A DNA stretch of 64,000 bases. It comes from Phycisphaerae bacterium. GTDB lineage: Bacteria; Planctomycetota; Phycisphaerae; UBA1845. A program made the position numbers and the translations under genes. A model generated the notes under the pieces. The model had not been told where the DNA came from. It did not search any database and saw only the letters and a program-made list of their open reading frames with translations. Location: assembly GCA_029260115.1 (NCBI GenBank), contig JAJDDW010000016.1, positions 62,001 to 126,000 on the forward strand, given 5' to 3'. Shown here in pieces: positions 32,886 through 43,327 of this stretch. Numbering within the stretch: the first letter of the stretch is position 1; every line of letters starts with the position of its first letter.

Positions 32886-34187
32886 TCAGGCAACAGCCTG
32901 ATCTACTTGACTATTTTCCTTTTCTTTTGGCGAGAACGCTTGCGCCATAGCGACAGCCATGATAACGGCTACTAGTGGTTCCATGGGGGCACGGTAGCGT
33001 AATTGAATGTGAGTTAGGCAATAGGTGATAGAGAATGCGATCGCCATACCTGCTAGCCATGCCAAATCGATGTTGATGCGGCGAGCAAGTAAGATACACC
33101 AACAAAAAAGAAGCATTTCAGCCGACAGGAATAGGAAAATAGCGTTGCGCGCCATCGATTGTGGCCAACCCCACTGGCCAGGCTTGGCATGACTGAACGT
33201 GCTCCCGAACCAAAAATCCACTGTACGGATTGCGATCAAACGAATGTAGCGTATCGGGTCTTTTTTGATCACGTCGATGGCGCGATTGCCGCATTCTGTA
33301 ATGTAATTGTTCTCTCCGACTTGGGAAACGTGCGATTGTATCATATGGTTCTTGAGCGGATACTGAGCATCGTATACCTCTGCTCCATTTGTGTCCGCTT
33401 CCGGGCATACGCCGAGCCAAAATTCCAGGCCCAATCCACTGCGGACATACAAAAGCTTGTTTACTTGGATGTAGTTACGGATTGTCCAAGGTGCGATTGC
33501 AATTAGCCAGCCGCAGACACAATACGTTACCGCGCGGCACACTACGCGTGTTTGCAAAGCGCCGGAGCGGTGTAGAGGCCAAAGCACTAATAACGGATAA
33601 GCTATGGTCAATGATGGATTGAGGAGGGCAAGCCCGCCAAGCCAAAAACCGTAGCCGCTCCACCTAATCCATGTGAAGGGTTTATTGGAAATGTGGATGG
33701 CGAACCAGATGGTGAGCGTCGCGCCGCATGCGAAAATACTAGTGTCCCAAATGAAGTCAGTGAAGCCAATCATGGCTGGATGTATTGTGACCACGATTGC
33801 AGCAATCCAGCCGTATGTTGACTGCGCAGTAATGCACCGCGCAATTAGAAACACCAACCAAACGGTTATTGTCGAAGCCATTATATTAACACTTTTAAGT
33901 ATGAACGTAGACGAGTACGATTCGACACCCGTCAGTCCATAAATGGTAGCGACTATGCCTGCATACAAGGGAGGCATGAGCGCGGATGGCTCGCTCGCGT
34001 TCGACATAGGGACTAAGGGGCTTTCTAGGGCGTGGTTGATCAATAGACGTTGGCCAGCGGTGACATACTCCCGATAGCTGGCACGCATGTCGCCTAGCCC
34101 TGACGTTACGGAGCAATATCCGATTCGTAGCGCAAATGCTACTAAGAGTAGGACGCCCAACCATAATCGGTGCTGCCTATGTGTCAT
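32886..34187 (-). CDS. Membrane glycosyltransferase, GT39/ArnT-like
   Basis: A 433-residue protein with about ten hydrophobic helices and the early periplasmic loop GLGDMRASYREYVTAGQRLL, in which an acidic residue after helix 1 is expected to be catalytic in polyprenyl-phosphate-dependent transferases (the PMT/ArnT/GT39 and EpsG-like groups). Such enzymes move a sugar from a lipid carrier to protein or lipid outside the inner membrane. The assignment rests on topology and that loop rather than on a unique motif. No strong ribosome site precedes the ATG. It lies 108 bases downstream of the efflux operon on the same strand. Confidence 0.7.
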   Translation of the reverse strand: MTHRQHRLWLGVLLLVAFALRIGYCSVTSGLGDMRASYREYVTAGQRLLINHALESPLVPMSNASEPSALMPPLYAGIVATIYGLTGVESYSSTFILKSVNIMASTITVWLVFLIARCITAQSTYGWIAAIVVTIHPAMIGFTDFIWDTSIFACGATLTIWFAIHISNKPFTWIRWSGYGFWLGGLALLNPSLTIAYPLLVLWPLHRSGALQTRVVCRAVTYCVCGWLIAIAPWTIRNYIQVNKLLYVRSGLGLEFWLGVCPEADTNGAEVYDAQYPLKNHMIQSHVSQVGENNYITECGNRAIDVIKKDPIRYIRLIAIRTVDFWFGSTFSHAKPGQWGWPQSMARNAIFLFLSAEMLLFCWCILLARRINIDLAWLAGMAIAFSITYCLTHIQLRYRAPMEPLVAVIMAVAMAQAFSPKEKENSQVDQAVA

Positions 34188-34295
34188 GCACTTTTTATAC
34201 AGTCTGAACCCAATTGTGCATACTGACGTTCTTGCCTAACCGATTATGCACTGTGGGATGATAGGTTTACAGAATGAGCCGACGATGAATAGTCC

Positions 34296-35507
34296 TCATT
34301 CGTATCGCAGCGCCTGGACAGGATCTAATCTGGCTGCGCGGATGGCGGGGTATATGCCGCTGACGACGCCGACGAAGATAGCCATGATGAGTGAGGCGAC
34401 TATGATGATTGGTGGCGTGTAAGTCTTTATGACCTGGGTGAATTCTCCGAGAAAATTAGCCATCGCCCACCCTGCGACGACGCCTAATGCGCCGCCGAAT
34501 AGGCTGATGATGCTGGCTTCTATGAGGAATTGTTTGAGTATATCAAAGCGGCGGGCACCGACAGCTAGGCGGACGCCGATCTCTCTTGTGCGCTCGGTGA
34601 CTGAGACCAACATGATGTTCATGATGCCGATCGCGCCAACAAGCAGGGAGATGCCAGCGATGCTATATAGCACGACGCCGAAAATTTTCGCCACCTGAGC
34701 GAAACGTTGTTTCATTTGCTCTTGTGTGTAAATTGTGAAATCGTCTTTCGTGCCAGAGCGAATGCGATGGCTGACACGCAGCGTTTGATTGATACCTTCA
34801 AGGCAAGCCGGGATGGCAGCGGCGGAAGTGCATTGCACATTCAGCATGCTCAGATATTTTTGGCCAAACATGCGTGCCATGGCGGTGCTAAGCGGAATGA
34901 TGGCCTGCTCGTCTACATTTAGGAAACCCAGCGTTCCTTTTTTTTCCATCACGCCAATTACGATAAAGCTCTTACCGTTTATTTTCACGTTTTTTCCGAC
35001 AGGGGGAAGCGAACCAAATAAATCCTGGGCGACGCCATAGCCTAGCACCGTGACCATGGTGCTACCGCGCACATCTTCGCGCGAGATAAATCGTCCAGTA
35101 TCCACTTTATAACTATTCATCGGGGCATATGTTTCTGTCACGCCGAGAATGAAGCCGTTGACGTTTTGTTGGTAATATTTGATTTGGCCACCACCTTGAT
35201 ATTGTGGCGATACGCGAAGGACTAGCTCTGTATTTTCCTGCTGAATTTTTTCCGCGTCATCGGGGACCAATGCCTGCACGGATGACGTGACGCCGCCATG
35301 CTCCCGTTTGCCGTCTACTATGATGAGCTGGTCTGCGCCGAGTGATTCAAATTGGTCGAGCACGTCGCGCTGGGCACCTTGTAATATGGAGACGGCTGAT
35401 ACCACCGCACCGACGCCAATGATGACACCAATCGTCGCGAGGATGGAACGTAGCAGGTTTTGTTGCAACCCCCGGATAGCTGTAATGATTAGTTGAAAGT
35501 GAAACAT
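34296..35507 (-). CDS. MacB-type ABC transporter permease
   Basis: A four-helix permease with a large periplasmic MacB domain. Helix 1 (residues about 20-45) is followed by the periplasmic region to about 275, then three helices carrying SIAGISLLVGAIGIMNIMLVSVTERTREIGVRLAVGARR, the FtsX signature, and the closing SGIYPAIRAARLDPVQALRYE tail. Length 403 is typical of the permease when the ATPase is a separate gene. It belongs to a three-gene operon with the ATPase and a MacA-like adaptor. The likely job is export of a peptide, toxin or lipophilic compound, or lipoprotein handling. Confidence 0.93.
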   Translation of the reverse strand: MFHFQLIITAIRGLQQNLLRSILATIGVIIGVGAVVSAVSILQGAQRDVLDQFESLGADQLIIVDGKREHGGVTSSVQALVPDDAEKIQQENTELVLRVSPQYQGGGQIKYYQQNVNGFILGVTETYAPMNSYKVDTGRFISREDVRGSTMVTVLGYGVAQDLFGSLPPVGKNVKINGKSFIVIGVMEKKGTLGFLNVDEQAIIPLSTAMARMFGQKYLSMLNVQCTSAAAIPACLEGINQTLRVSHRIRSGTKDDFTIYTQEQMKQRFAQVAKIFGVVLYSIAGISLLVGAIGIMNIMLVSVTERTREIGVRLAVGARRFDILKQFLIEASIISLFGGALGVVAGWAMANFLGEFTQVIKTYTPPIIIVASLIMAIFVGVVSGIYPAIRAARLDPVQALRYE

Positions 35508-35532
35508 GATACCGGTCTCAATAAGTAAGGGG

Positions 35533-36348
35533 TTATCTAGCTTCCATTTGCGGTGGTAATGGTTTTGACGACGGGGGATGTAGGGACTTCTTACGAAACA
35601 GCGATTGGTGGGCGTCTTGGTTGAGTTTTAGAATTTCAGCCCGTCGCGCAGCGTCAACGGCAGTGTCCGCTACGATTTTTCCGTCTTTCATTTCAATCAT
35701 GCGCTCAGCTTGGACGGCTATGTCCATTTCGTGCGTCACGAGAACCACCGTCATCCCGTCTTCATGCAGCTCGTGGACGATATTCATAATTTGAGTGCCA
35801 GTGTGTGTATCGAGATTTCCTGTGGGTTCATCCGCCAATAGCAATTTGGGTTTATTGACGATGGCGCGTGCAATTGCGACGCGCTGACATTCACCGCCGG
35901 ACATTTCGGAGGGTTTGTGCTTGGCCCGCTTGCTAAGCCCGACGCGATCCAGGGCTTCGATGGCCGGCTTTGAGCTGAACGATCTTCGCGTATACATCAG
36001 AGGGACCAAGACATTATCTAAAGCTGACGTTCGGGAGATTAAATTGAATGTCTGAAAGACGAATCCGATTTCGTTGTTGCGGAGCAGTGCCATCCGCTTT
36101 TCACTCATCGAATTGATCGTTTGGCCATGAATCTCGACCGTGCCCGACGTGGGGCGGTCTAGGCATCCCATGATGTGCATCATGGTGCTTTTCCCGCTAC
36201 CCGATGAGCCTATGATGCTGACAAATTGACCGTGCGGGATGTGGAGGTCTACACAATCCAGCGCACGAACGACTGATTCGCCCATGTGGTAATGCTTGCT
36301 AAGTTGTGACGCTCGTATCATCGAAAAATCTTTCTCGTAGCCAATCAT
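35533..36348 (-). CDS. MacB/LolD-type ABC transporter ATPase
   Basis: The ATP-binding subunit of the MacAB-like exporter. Walker A GSSGSGKST is near residue 47, the signature MSGGECQRVAIARA near 148 and Walker B LLLADEPTGNLD near 168, with the switch His in LVTHE. A charged 40-residue tail follows the domain. The ATG at 36348 gives nine extra residues before MIRASQLSKHY; ATG 36321 is the alternative and closer to family starts. It lies 25 bases before the permease gene and 34 bases after the adaptor gene. Confidence 0.93.
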   Translation of the reverse strand: MIGYEKDFSMIRASQLSKHYHMGESVVRALDCVDLHIPHGQFVSIIGSSGSGKSTMMHIMGCLDRPTSGTVEIHGQTINSMSEKRMALLRNNEIGFVFQTFNLISRTSALDNVLVPLMYTRRSFSSKPAIEALDRVGLSKRAKHKPSEMSGGECQRVAIARAIVNKPKLLLADEPTGNLDTHTGTQIMNIVHELHEDGMTVVLVTHEMDIAVQAERMIEMKDGKIVADTAVDAARRAEILKLNQDAHQSLFRKKSLHPPSSKPLPPQMEAR

Positions 36349-36382
36349 TTATCGCGGCTATCGAAGTTGTCGTCGCGTTCGT

Positions 36383-37738
36383 TTAACTGTCGTCTTTGTT
36401 GCGGTTCTTTTTGGCAGGTAGTTTTGTGTATACCGTCATGCCGACGCTGAGTCCGTCGATTATTTCTGTGTTGCTACCATTGTCTAGGCCTAGTGTGCAG
36501 ACGATGAATTCGGTCTCACGCAGCTTTGCGGGGGCGTCGGGCTTGGGGATATAAACGCCGAGTTGCCCCTGCGGACCTTCACGAATCGCTTCGTTCGGAC
36601 AGAGTACGATGTCAGTTCGTTCCTCTGCGGTGAAGCGGACGTCAGCCCTCATTCCGGGTAAAAGCAAATGACGATTGTCACTGGTAATGACCACATCGAC
36701 TAGGTAAGTTACGACGTTGCTGATGCTACGTGGCTCGGGATAAATTCGTTCGATCACACCTTTGAATTGTTGGTCGCGGAAAGACTCCACCATGACTAGA
36801 GGTGACTGACCAGCCTGGGCTAATGCTTCTTCTAAATTTTCGGGCATGGTCAAATTACTGGCGTGACCAGGACTAGCCCACGCCGGCGCGATTTTTAGTA
36901 TCTGGCCAATGTCGGACTCATCCACCTCTGCTTTGACCAATAGCCTGTCCGTGCTAATCACCACAGCCAGGACCGTACCGCCGGTGAAAGTTGATTTGCC
37001 GCCTTGAATGACTTCGCCAATTTGCGATTTCACGTCGGCGACAATGCCGGCGATGGGGCAATGTATATCCGTTTCGCGAAGTCGTTCCTGAGCATCCGCT
37101 AAATTATTTTGCAAGGTCGCCAGCGTCGCTTCAGCCTGTCGCAGTGATTGTACAGCTTGTGGTTCTTTTAGTTTGGCTAATTCTAGTTCAGCCTTCGCGC
37201 CTTGTAGTTGGGCGAGTTGACCTTCGTAAGTAGTGCGGCGTTGCAGGACTTCCTCATCATTACGCTGCTCGGGTGGTAGCGCTTCAATTTTTTCTTTGCG
37301 GAAAAGGGAGAATTCTATGCTAGTCTGTAATTGTGAAACGTTAGATGCTGCGGCGTCGACTTGGTTTTTAGCTTGCTGGATCGCAATTTTGGACTCTTCC
37401 AATCGAGCTTGGGCTGCAACTAGGTCTAGCTCGGCTCGAGACACGCTTCGCTGTTCGTCTGCGGGGTCAAGGCGGATTAACAAATCACCTGCGTTGACGC
37501 GATCTCCAGCCCGGCGCGCGATTTCGATAACTTCGCCGCTGGCCTTGGATTTAATCTCGACCCGCAGGGCAGGCCGAATCTCACCTGTGGCGTTAATGGG
37601 AAGCAGGAGGTTGCCCCGGACAATTTCTTTCGATTCACCTTCCAGGCCTTCCAGATGCAGCCGAAGCTTACTCGTCGCAACAATGTAGCCGCCGACGATT
37701 GTGGTCACGAATAAAATGGCGATAACTAAATTTTTCAT
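36383..37738 (-). CDS. HlyD/MacA-family efflux adaptor protein
   Basis: A periplasmic adaptor that couples an ABC pump to an outer-membrane partner or substrate. One N-terminal helix anchors it (residues 5-23). It then has the lipoyl half-motif ASGEVIEIARRAGDRVNAGDLLIRLD, a coiled-coil hairpin of about 110 residues (RAELDLVAAQARLEE to LQNNLADAQERL), the second lipoyl half HCPIAGIVADVKSQIGEVI and a beta-barrel domain. Length 451 is somewhat longer than MacA (about 370), mainly in the barrel region. It is the first gene of the operon. No TolC-like gene is in the window. Confidence 0.9.
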   Translation of the reverse strand: MKNLVIAILFVTTIVGGYIVATSKLRLHLEGLEGESKEIVRGNLLLPINATGEIRPALRVEIKSKASGEVIEIARRAGDRVNAGDLLIRLDPADEQRSVSRAELDLVAAQARLEESKIAIQQAKNQVDAAASNVSQLQTSIEFSLFRKEKIEALPPEQRNDEEVLQRRTTYEGQLAQLQGAKAELELAKLKEPQAVQSLRQAEATLATLQNNLADAQERLRETDIHCPIAGIVADVKSQIGEVIQGGKSTFTGGTVLAVVISTDRLLVKAEVDESDIGQILKIAPAWASPGHASNLTMPENLEEALAQAGQSPLVMVESFRDQQFKGVIERIYPEPRSISNVVTYLVDVVITSDNRHLLLPGMRADVRFTAEERTDIVLCPNEAIREGPQGQLGVYIPKPDAPAKLRETEFIVCTLGLDNGSNTEIIDGLSVGMTVYTKLPAKKNRNKDDS

Positions 37739-37844
37739 AGCGATTGCCTGCTTTCAATATTCTTGTGAATGGTCATTAGAAATTGATATCGGCTTTGTTT
37801 AATTATAGGCCACGCTGGTGGCTGGAATAACAGCATAATGACAA

Positions 37845-38957
37845 TTATCTCGCAGCTGAAGAAGGTACGTAATCAAGCTCGAATGTCTTAGCCACCGCTT
37901 GGTTCGTCACGCGTCCTTCTTCTATGTTGATACCGGCAGCTAAGCCTGCGTCCTGTTTGCATGCTAGTTGATAGCCAAGGTCTGCCAGTCTTAATGTGTA
38001 GGGCAGGGTGGCATTGGTGAGCGCATACGTCGAGGTGCGACCCACCGCGCCGGGCATATTCGCGACGCCATAATGAACAATTTGGTCTACGATGTATGTG
38101 GGGTTTTCGTGTGTTGTAGGATGAATCGTTTCGCAACATCCCCCTTGGTCTACACCTACATCAACAATAACTGAGCCAGCTGGCATACCAGTTAGCATAT
38201 CTTTTGAGATTAAAATTGGGCAACGAGCGCCAGGAATCAACACGGCTCCGACTACAAGATCAGCCGTAACTAAGTGATTTTGCAAGGATAGTCGCTCACT
38301 GAAAATAGTTTGCACATTGGCTGGCATGACATCATTAAGGTATCGCAAACGGTCAAGACTGACATCCATGATGACTACGCGCGCGCCCAAACCCGCAGCA
38401 ACCTTAGCCGCATTTGTGCCAACTACGCCTCCGCCGAGAATCACCACCTTAGCTGGCTCAACGCCGGGTACGCCACCTAGCAAAATACCGCGGCCCATCA
38501 TTGGCCTTTCGAGAAACTTGGCACCTTCCTGAATGCTCATTTTGCCAGCGACTTCGCTCATAGGCGTAAGCAGTGGCAGCCTACCGCTTTTATCCGTAAT
38601 GGTTTCGTAGGCGATGGCTATCGATTTTGTTTTGATAATATGATCTGTCAGTGCACGATCTGCTGCGAAATGGAAGTAGGTAAACATGACCTGGCCTTCG
38701 CGCATCATGTCGCGTTCTGGCGCTTGAGGCTCTTTTACCTTAACGACCATCTCCGCTTCGGAAAAGACTTCCTTAGCCGTATCCACAATGCGGGCACCGA
38801 CAGAAGCATATTCGTCGTTGTTAATGCCCGATCCAAAGCCTGCGTCGTCCTCGATGAGCACGGTATGCCCGCGTCGCACCAATGCATCGGCGCAACCTGG
38901 CGTTAAGCTAACGCGGTATTCGTGAGTTTTTGTTTCTTTTGGTACACCAACAATCAT
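37845..38957 (-). CDS. ald: Alanine dehydrogenase
   Basis: Catalyses NAD-dependent interconversion of L-alanine with pyruvate and ammonia. The N-terminal MIVGVPKETKTHEYRVSLTPG carries the substrate arginine and the family start; Lys and His of the active site lie in VVKVKEPQAPE and YFHFA. The NAD site is VILGGGVVGTNAAKVAAGLGARVVIMDVS, and VGRTSTYALTNATLPY is conserved near the C-terminus. Length 370 is standard. It stands alone, 106 bases upstream of the efflux operon on the same strand. Alanine is needed by the Mur ligases and Ddl, but a link is not shown. Confidence 0.96.
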   Translation of the reverse strand: MIVGVPKETKTHEYRVSLTPGCADALVRRGHTVLIEDDAGFGSGINNDEYASVGARIVDTAKEVFSEAEMVVKVKEPQAPERDMMREGQVMFTYFHFAADRALTDHIIKTKSIAIAYETITDKSGRLPLLTPMSEVAGKMSIQEGAKFLERPMMGRGILLGGVPGVEPAKVVILGGGVVGTNAAKVAAGLGARVVIMDVSLDRLRYLNDVMPANVQTIFSERLSLQNHLVTADLVVGAVLIPGARCPILISKDMLTGMPAGSVIVDVGVDQGGCCETIHPTTHENPTYIVDQIVHYGVANMPGAVGRTSTYALTNATLPYTLRLADLGYQLACKQDAGLAAGINIEEGRVTNQAVAKTFELDYVPSSAAR

Positions 38958-39171
38958 AACCAGCGTATCTCCCGCTGAGTGTTTTCTGACGCTGCCGAGG
39001 CTCGACGCTCAGCTGTAAAGACGCACACGCGACTGCCAGTAAGCACTATATAGGGTGGTCATGGTCCATGCAATGTGAGGCTATACCGCTGGCGTGAGAA
39101 CCTGTGGTTTATTGTCTGCCGGTCCTAATTCGCATCTCTCAAAATAGGCCGATCGCTATCGCGGTAAGCCT

Positions 39172-41844
39172 TTATTTCTCAGGCAGGTGTGAGGAAATAT
39201 GAATGCCAGATTCACTGATGATTACGGTTACCGCGCCCACCTCAGCCGTGCTAAACACCTCATTCTGATCCACCAGTTGCCATAGTCCGTTTTTCGTCTC
39301 CTTGTGTCGCTGGTGGGTCGAACGGATAAGGAAATTTGCACTAACTGCGTCAAGGAATGCCCGCGTGCTTGGTTCGACATCCCCATGATGGGGCAGGGCT
39401 AAGACGTCTGCGTGAAGATTGTCTGTCGTAGCCAGCGCTCGTAATGCGATGTTTTCAATATCACCGGTGAGCAGGATTGAATGCCCTGCTAGGGTGAGTT
39501 TTAACACGGTCGAACTGTCATTGGCCGAGAGAGAGGCGGGTGATTCGGGTGTGGGCCAAACTTGTTCTAGTTCCATGGAGGCGGGAAGATGAGCGAGCGT
39601 TTCTGTCAGTTGCGTTTCGATAGGATGATTGCGCGATTGCCATTTCTTTAGTAACTCGCGTCCAGCACCGTTTCGGCTAGCTATGGTTTGAAAGAACCGA
39701 TTTACAACCACAGGCCCGCAATTGATCGAGTCGAGAAGGCTTGGTAGTGCGCTGTAATGATCTAGGTTTGGATGACTCAATATAATTCGGTCGATACGCG
39801 AAATGCCTCGCGCGCTCAGATAAGGTAGCAGCGTACCGCGGGCTAAATCATAATGGGAAGAAGTGCCTGCGTCATAAAGCCAGGTTTGCCCATCCGGCAA
39901 TTCCATCACCGTAGTTGATCCCGCGCCCACAGAGAGAAAGGTGACACGAAGGGGGTGTGGGGAATTCGTCCACTGAGACCAAGGTAACAGCGATGCCAAC
40001 AACAACGCAGCGATGGCAACGACCAGTAGACTATATTTGGCTACGCCTACGTAACTCGTAACGGCATCTTGTGTTGCAGATTCCTCACCCGTTGGTTGAG
40101 ATATAAGCTCGCCGTATTGTTGTAGTGTATTAACATTCGTTTGATCGTTGTTTGGCGTGACGCGTTTTTCGAATGTCGCGATCTTAGCGTTTTGGAATAG
40201 TTGTTTTCTCCTGTAGGCAAGCCAGGATATGGCGAAAAGTAATGCGTAGTATAGGGTAATCGTAATTGCAGAGGGCATAGCGACATAGACGACAGATGCA
40301 GGTAGTGCTGCTAGGTGGTCGACCACATAGATCAAAAATGATTCAGAAGAATTCAGCAAATGACTGATAGGCGGCGAGAGCCAGGGGGCGATTAGCAGCA
40401 GGATCATCTTAGTAAATCCTAGCCCCATGACGAGCGTGACGATGGGTAATACCAGCAGCGAATTCAATGCGCCCCATGTTGGCACGCGATGGAAATGCAG
40501 GACGACGATGGGTAGGGCGATGAGCCAGCAGGATAATGAGACAGCCAGTCCGCCAGCGAGCCACCGCCCTGACTGTCTTAATAGTTGCCTAAGCCTGGTT
40601 GGAGGCGATACACTGAGAAGTGCCTTGATCGCGGCATCATCTTCTTCGCTAGTTCGCGTTATGGTTAATCTGATCCAATGGGAAATGTCGTGAATATGGC
40701 TCAGAATCGCGGGCGCGATGATCGCAATACCGCATACGGCGGCAAATGAAAGTTGAAAGCCAACGTCAAACAAGCTCTCTGCGTCGATGGCGAGAAGTAG
40801 GACCGCAGCCGCTGCGATGGCGTTGATGAGGCCTCGCCGTCGTCCGATCAGTCTGGCCGTGCAAAATAATAACCCCATGGTAGCTGCGCGAAGTATCGAA
40901 GGGCGAGGCTCAGCCAATATCACATACACGATGATACCTACGCCCATGATCCAGTATCGCTTATCAAAAAGGAAGGGGAATGGCTGAAGGACGAAGCGAA
41001 TCAATAGCATGACGATGCCTACGTGAATGCCGCTAACCGCGAGAAAGTGAATACATCCTGACCGTACGAAAATGTCGTTGAGTCTGCGATCGACTGCGGA
41101 ACGCTGGCCAAGGATCATCGCTTGCAATAGTCCGGCGTGTTCGGAGGCCTCACTGGATAAATCGCTCGTGAGCATGTGACGAGAATAGTCGCGTAGCTGC
41201 GATATCCAGGATGTGGGTGTGGCCGAAACCTGCGTGAGATGTTGAATTGCTTCACGGCGTTTAACGCTCAATCCTGCTACGATACCTTGACGCTTGCGCT
41301 GCGCCGACCAGTCATAAGCACCTGGATTTTTTGGCTTTGAGTATCCATAAAACCAGCCTAGCATGTTGACACGATCGCCAGGTTGAAGATCGAGTACCGC
41401 TTCGCTAATCGATACGCTCACACGACCCTGCGTCTCGTGATAACCATCACCAAGTTCGATACGCGTAACATCGAGTAGAAAAACTGTTTTCTCTGGGGCA
41501 AAACGCCAGCGATGAAAGGGGAGATGATGCTTATCAGTCATACGAGGTTCGGTAGCGACGCGGCCTTCGAGTCTGGCTAAAATACGTTCATGGGGGACAT
41601 AGCGCGCGAGGTCGTCAGGGACGATGTCAATATGTTGCGTGGCATGCCAAATCGCACCGGTGGCCATAGCTGCGAGCGTGAGCAGTAAGCTCGGGCATGC
41701 TAGTCGGGTCTTTTTGAACGCCATGAGCGCGGTGGCTACTGCGAGTAGAAGGGCGGCCGCGATGAAAGAAACGCCGTAATGATGGTCTATCGCGATTCCA
41801 ATGGTTAATCCGATTGCTAGCGGAGCAAGAGGCGCGCGCCACAT
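39172..41844 (-). CDS. comEC: ComEC/Rec2-family DNA uptake channel
   Basis: A large inner-membrane protein that, in competent bacteria, passes single-stranded DNA into the cytosol. It has N-terminal helices and a DUF4131-like beta domain, then the competence domain with SGIHVGIVMLLIRF and about eight helices, and a C-terminal metallo-beta-lactamase-like domain (LSHPNLDHYSALPSLLDSI, LLTGDIENIALR, LALPHHGDVEPSTRAFL). The open frame runs on to 42228, but that part overlaps the divergent glycosyltransferase and lacks membrane character, so I start at ATG 41844, giving 890 residues. A charged, non-conserved insert sits near residues 585-620. Confidence 0.9.
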   Translation of the reverse strand: MWRAPLAPLAIGLTIGIAIDHHYGVSFIAAALLLAVATALMAFKKTRLACPSLLLTLAAMATGAIWHATQHIDIVPDDLARYVPHERILARLEGRVATEPRMTDKHHLPFHRWRFAPEKTVFLLDVTRIELGDGYHETQGRVSVSISEAVLDLQPGDRVNMLGWFYGYSKPKNPGAYDWSAQRKRQGIVAGLSVKRREAIQHLTQVSATPTSWISQLRDYSRHMLTSDLSSEASEHAGLLQAMILGQRSAVDRRLNDIFVRSGCIHFLAVSGIHVGIVMLLIRFVLQPFPFLFDKRYWIMGVGIIVYVILAEPRPSILRAATMGLLFCTARLIGRRRGLINAIAAAAVLLLAIDAESLFDVGFQLSFAAVCGIAIIAPAILSHIHDISHWIRLTITRTSEEDDAAIKALLSVSPPTRLRQLLRQSGRWLAGGLAVSLSCWLIALPIVVLHFHRVPTWGALNSLLVLPIVTLVMGLGFTKMILLLIAPWLSPPISHLLNSSESFLIYVVDHLAALPASVVYVAMPSAITITLYYALLFAISWLAYRRKQLFQNAKIATFEKRVTPNNDQTNVNTLQQYGELISQPTGEESATQDAVTSYVGVAKYSLLVVAIAALLLASLLPWSQWTNSPHPLRVTFLSVGAGSTTVMELPDGQTWLYDAGTSSHYDLARGTLLPYLSARGISRIDRIILSHPNLDHYSALPSLLDSINCGPVVVNRFFQTIASRNGAGRELLKKWQSRNHPIETQLTETLAHLPASMELEQVWPTPESPASLSANDSSTVLKLTLAGHSILLTGDIENIALRALATTDNLHADVLALPHHGDVEPSTRAFLDAVSANFLIRSTHQRHKETKNGLWQLVDQNEVFSTAEVGAVTVIISESGIHISSHLPEK

Positions 41845-42037
41845 GATCCTAGAACTCTTGCTCAAATATGCATCTATAACAGCCACGATCACCCTTGCAT
41901 AACCCGATAGCTCGACAGTGACAAGTGATGCGGTCCGAAACGCAGCAAAGTTGCCTTGACCGCAGCCATGACGGATAATGCGGGCTGAGTGCGTCACGTG
42001 GGGGATTAGGCAGAGTTGCACGATACGAGGCAGATGT

Positions 42038-43327
42038 ATGAGTTTGGTTTTGGGAATTTGGTTAGCTGCAGCGGTGCTCGTCGGCTTCATGTGGCTGGTG
42101 CGCCTCATTGCGATGGTGCGCGTCATGCGTCGCCGCATCGTGCTAGGCCCGGGTTCCCACTCGTCTCCGCTAAGCGAAACCCCCAGTTTGTCAGTCATCG
42201 TCGCGGCTAAAGATGAAGAAAATAACATCGAAGCCTGCGTTAAGAGCCTTTTGAAGCAGGACTACCCAGACTACGAACTCATTATTGTAGACGATCGTTC
42301 AACCGACCGGACCGGACAATTATTGCAAGAACTAGAGCGCGGCGCTAGCGGCAAATTGCGCGTGCTCACAGTCGAATCGCTCAAAGATGGCTGGTTCGGA
42401 AAAAATAATGCTATGCGAGAGGGCATCGAAGCCAGCCGAGGTGATTGGCTCTGTTTTTCAGATGCCGATTGTGATTTTATTTGCGACCGTACGCTAACGA
42501 TAGCTGTGGGTGAGATGCAACATCGCGAAGCTGATTTTCTTTCCATCACACCCATGCTCGAAACGCCGACTTTCTGGGAGAAAATTCTCCAGCCAGTTTG
42601 CGCCCTAGCCTTGATTATTTGGTTTCTGCCAGAGCGGGTAAACAATCCGCGTCGGCCCACGGCCTATGCCAATGGCGCTTTCATGATGTTACGGCGCGCG
42701 TGTTACGACGGCATTGGTGGTCACGACCGCGTTAAAACCGAAGTCAACGAAGACATACACATGGCCCGCTTCGCTAAGCAGGAAGGCTTTCGATTGCGTG
42801 TGGCCGAAAACGACGGCTTGTATTGGACCCGCATGTACAGCTCCTTTCGCGTCGCGATGCAAGGTTGGAGTCGAATTTTTTATGGCAGTCTTGGTAAGCC
42901 CCATCGCCTAGCTATTGCATTGTTTATGGTAGGGTTCTTTTCATTACTCACTTGGCCTAGCGCGCTCGCTAGTGCTTATGGATGGTCGCACGCTAGCACG
43001 GATGTCGCGTGGGTATGGCAACTATTGACTATCGAGTGGTCCTTAGCCGTGCTGCTCATGCACGTCGTGATTTGGCGGTCGTATCATCCCATGCGCATTC
43101 CCCCCATATGGTCGATCTTTTATTGGTTTGGCGTATGCCTGACTATGGTCGTATTATTCCGCGCGTTAAGAAGATCGTTGGGTTCAGGCTCGACAACTTG
43201 GCGTGGCACTACCTACGTGGGGAGTCGTCGCGTAGGTGATGTTTCTACTGCGGCGACGGGCGAGTACGAATCAGATGGCACTACGCCACAAGCAGCGACG
43301 GCTAAGGAGTCAACGTCCAATGCCTAG
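42038..43327 (+). CDS. Membrane-bound family 2 glycosyltransferase
   Basis: One N-terminal helix (residues 4-30) precedes a GT-A domain with SVIVAAKDEENNIEACVKSLL, VDDRSTDRT, FSDADCDF (the DxD metal site) and a later EDIHMARFAKQEG, followed by two or three C-terminal helices. The arrangement is like the hopene-associated HpnB-type transferases, but I cannot be sure of the substrate. I chose ATG 42038, with GAGG seven bases upstream; the open frame reaches back to 41978. It is divergent from comEC with about 190 bases between. The following YbjQ-domain gene overlaps its stop by eight bases. Confidence 0.85.
   Translation: MSLVLGIWLAAAVLVGFMWLVRLIAMVRVMRRRIVLGPGSHSSPLSETPSLSVIVAAKDEENNIEACVKSLLKQDYPDYELIIVDDRSTDRTGQLLQELERGASGKLRVLTVESLKDGWFGKNNAMREGIEASRGDWLCFSDADCDFICDRTLTIAVGEMQHREADFLSITPMLETPTFWEKILQPVCALALIIWFLPERVNNPRRPTAYANGAFMMLRRACYDGIGGHDRVKTEVNEDIHMARFAKQEGFRLRVAENDGLYWTRMYSSFRVAMQGWSRIFYGSLGKPHRLAIALFMVGFFSLLTWPSALASAYGWSHASTDVAWVWQLLTIEWSLAVLLMHVVIWRSYHPMRIPPIWSIFYWFGVCLTMVVLFRALRRSLGSGSTTWRGTTYVGSRRVGDVSTAATGEYESDGTTPQAATAKESTSNA

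Noticed and set aside
41845-42228. N-terminal extension of ComEC
   Set aside because: It would overlap the divergent glycosyltransferase and is basic and non-membrane; family similarity begins at ATG 41844.
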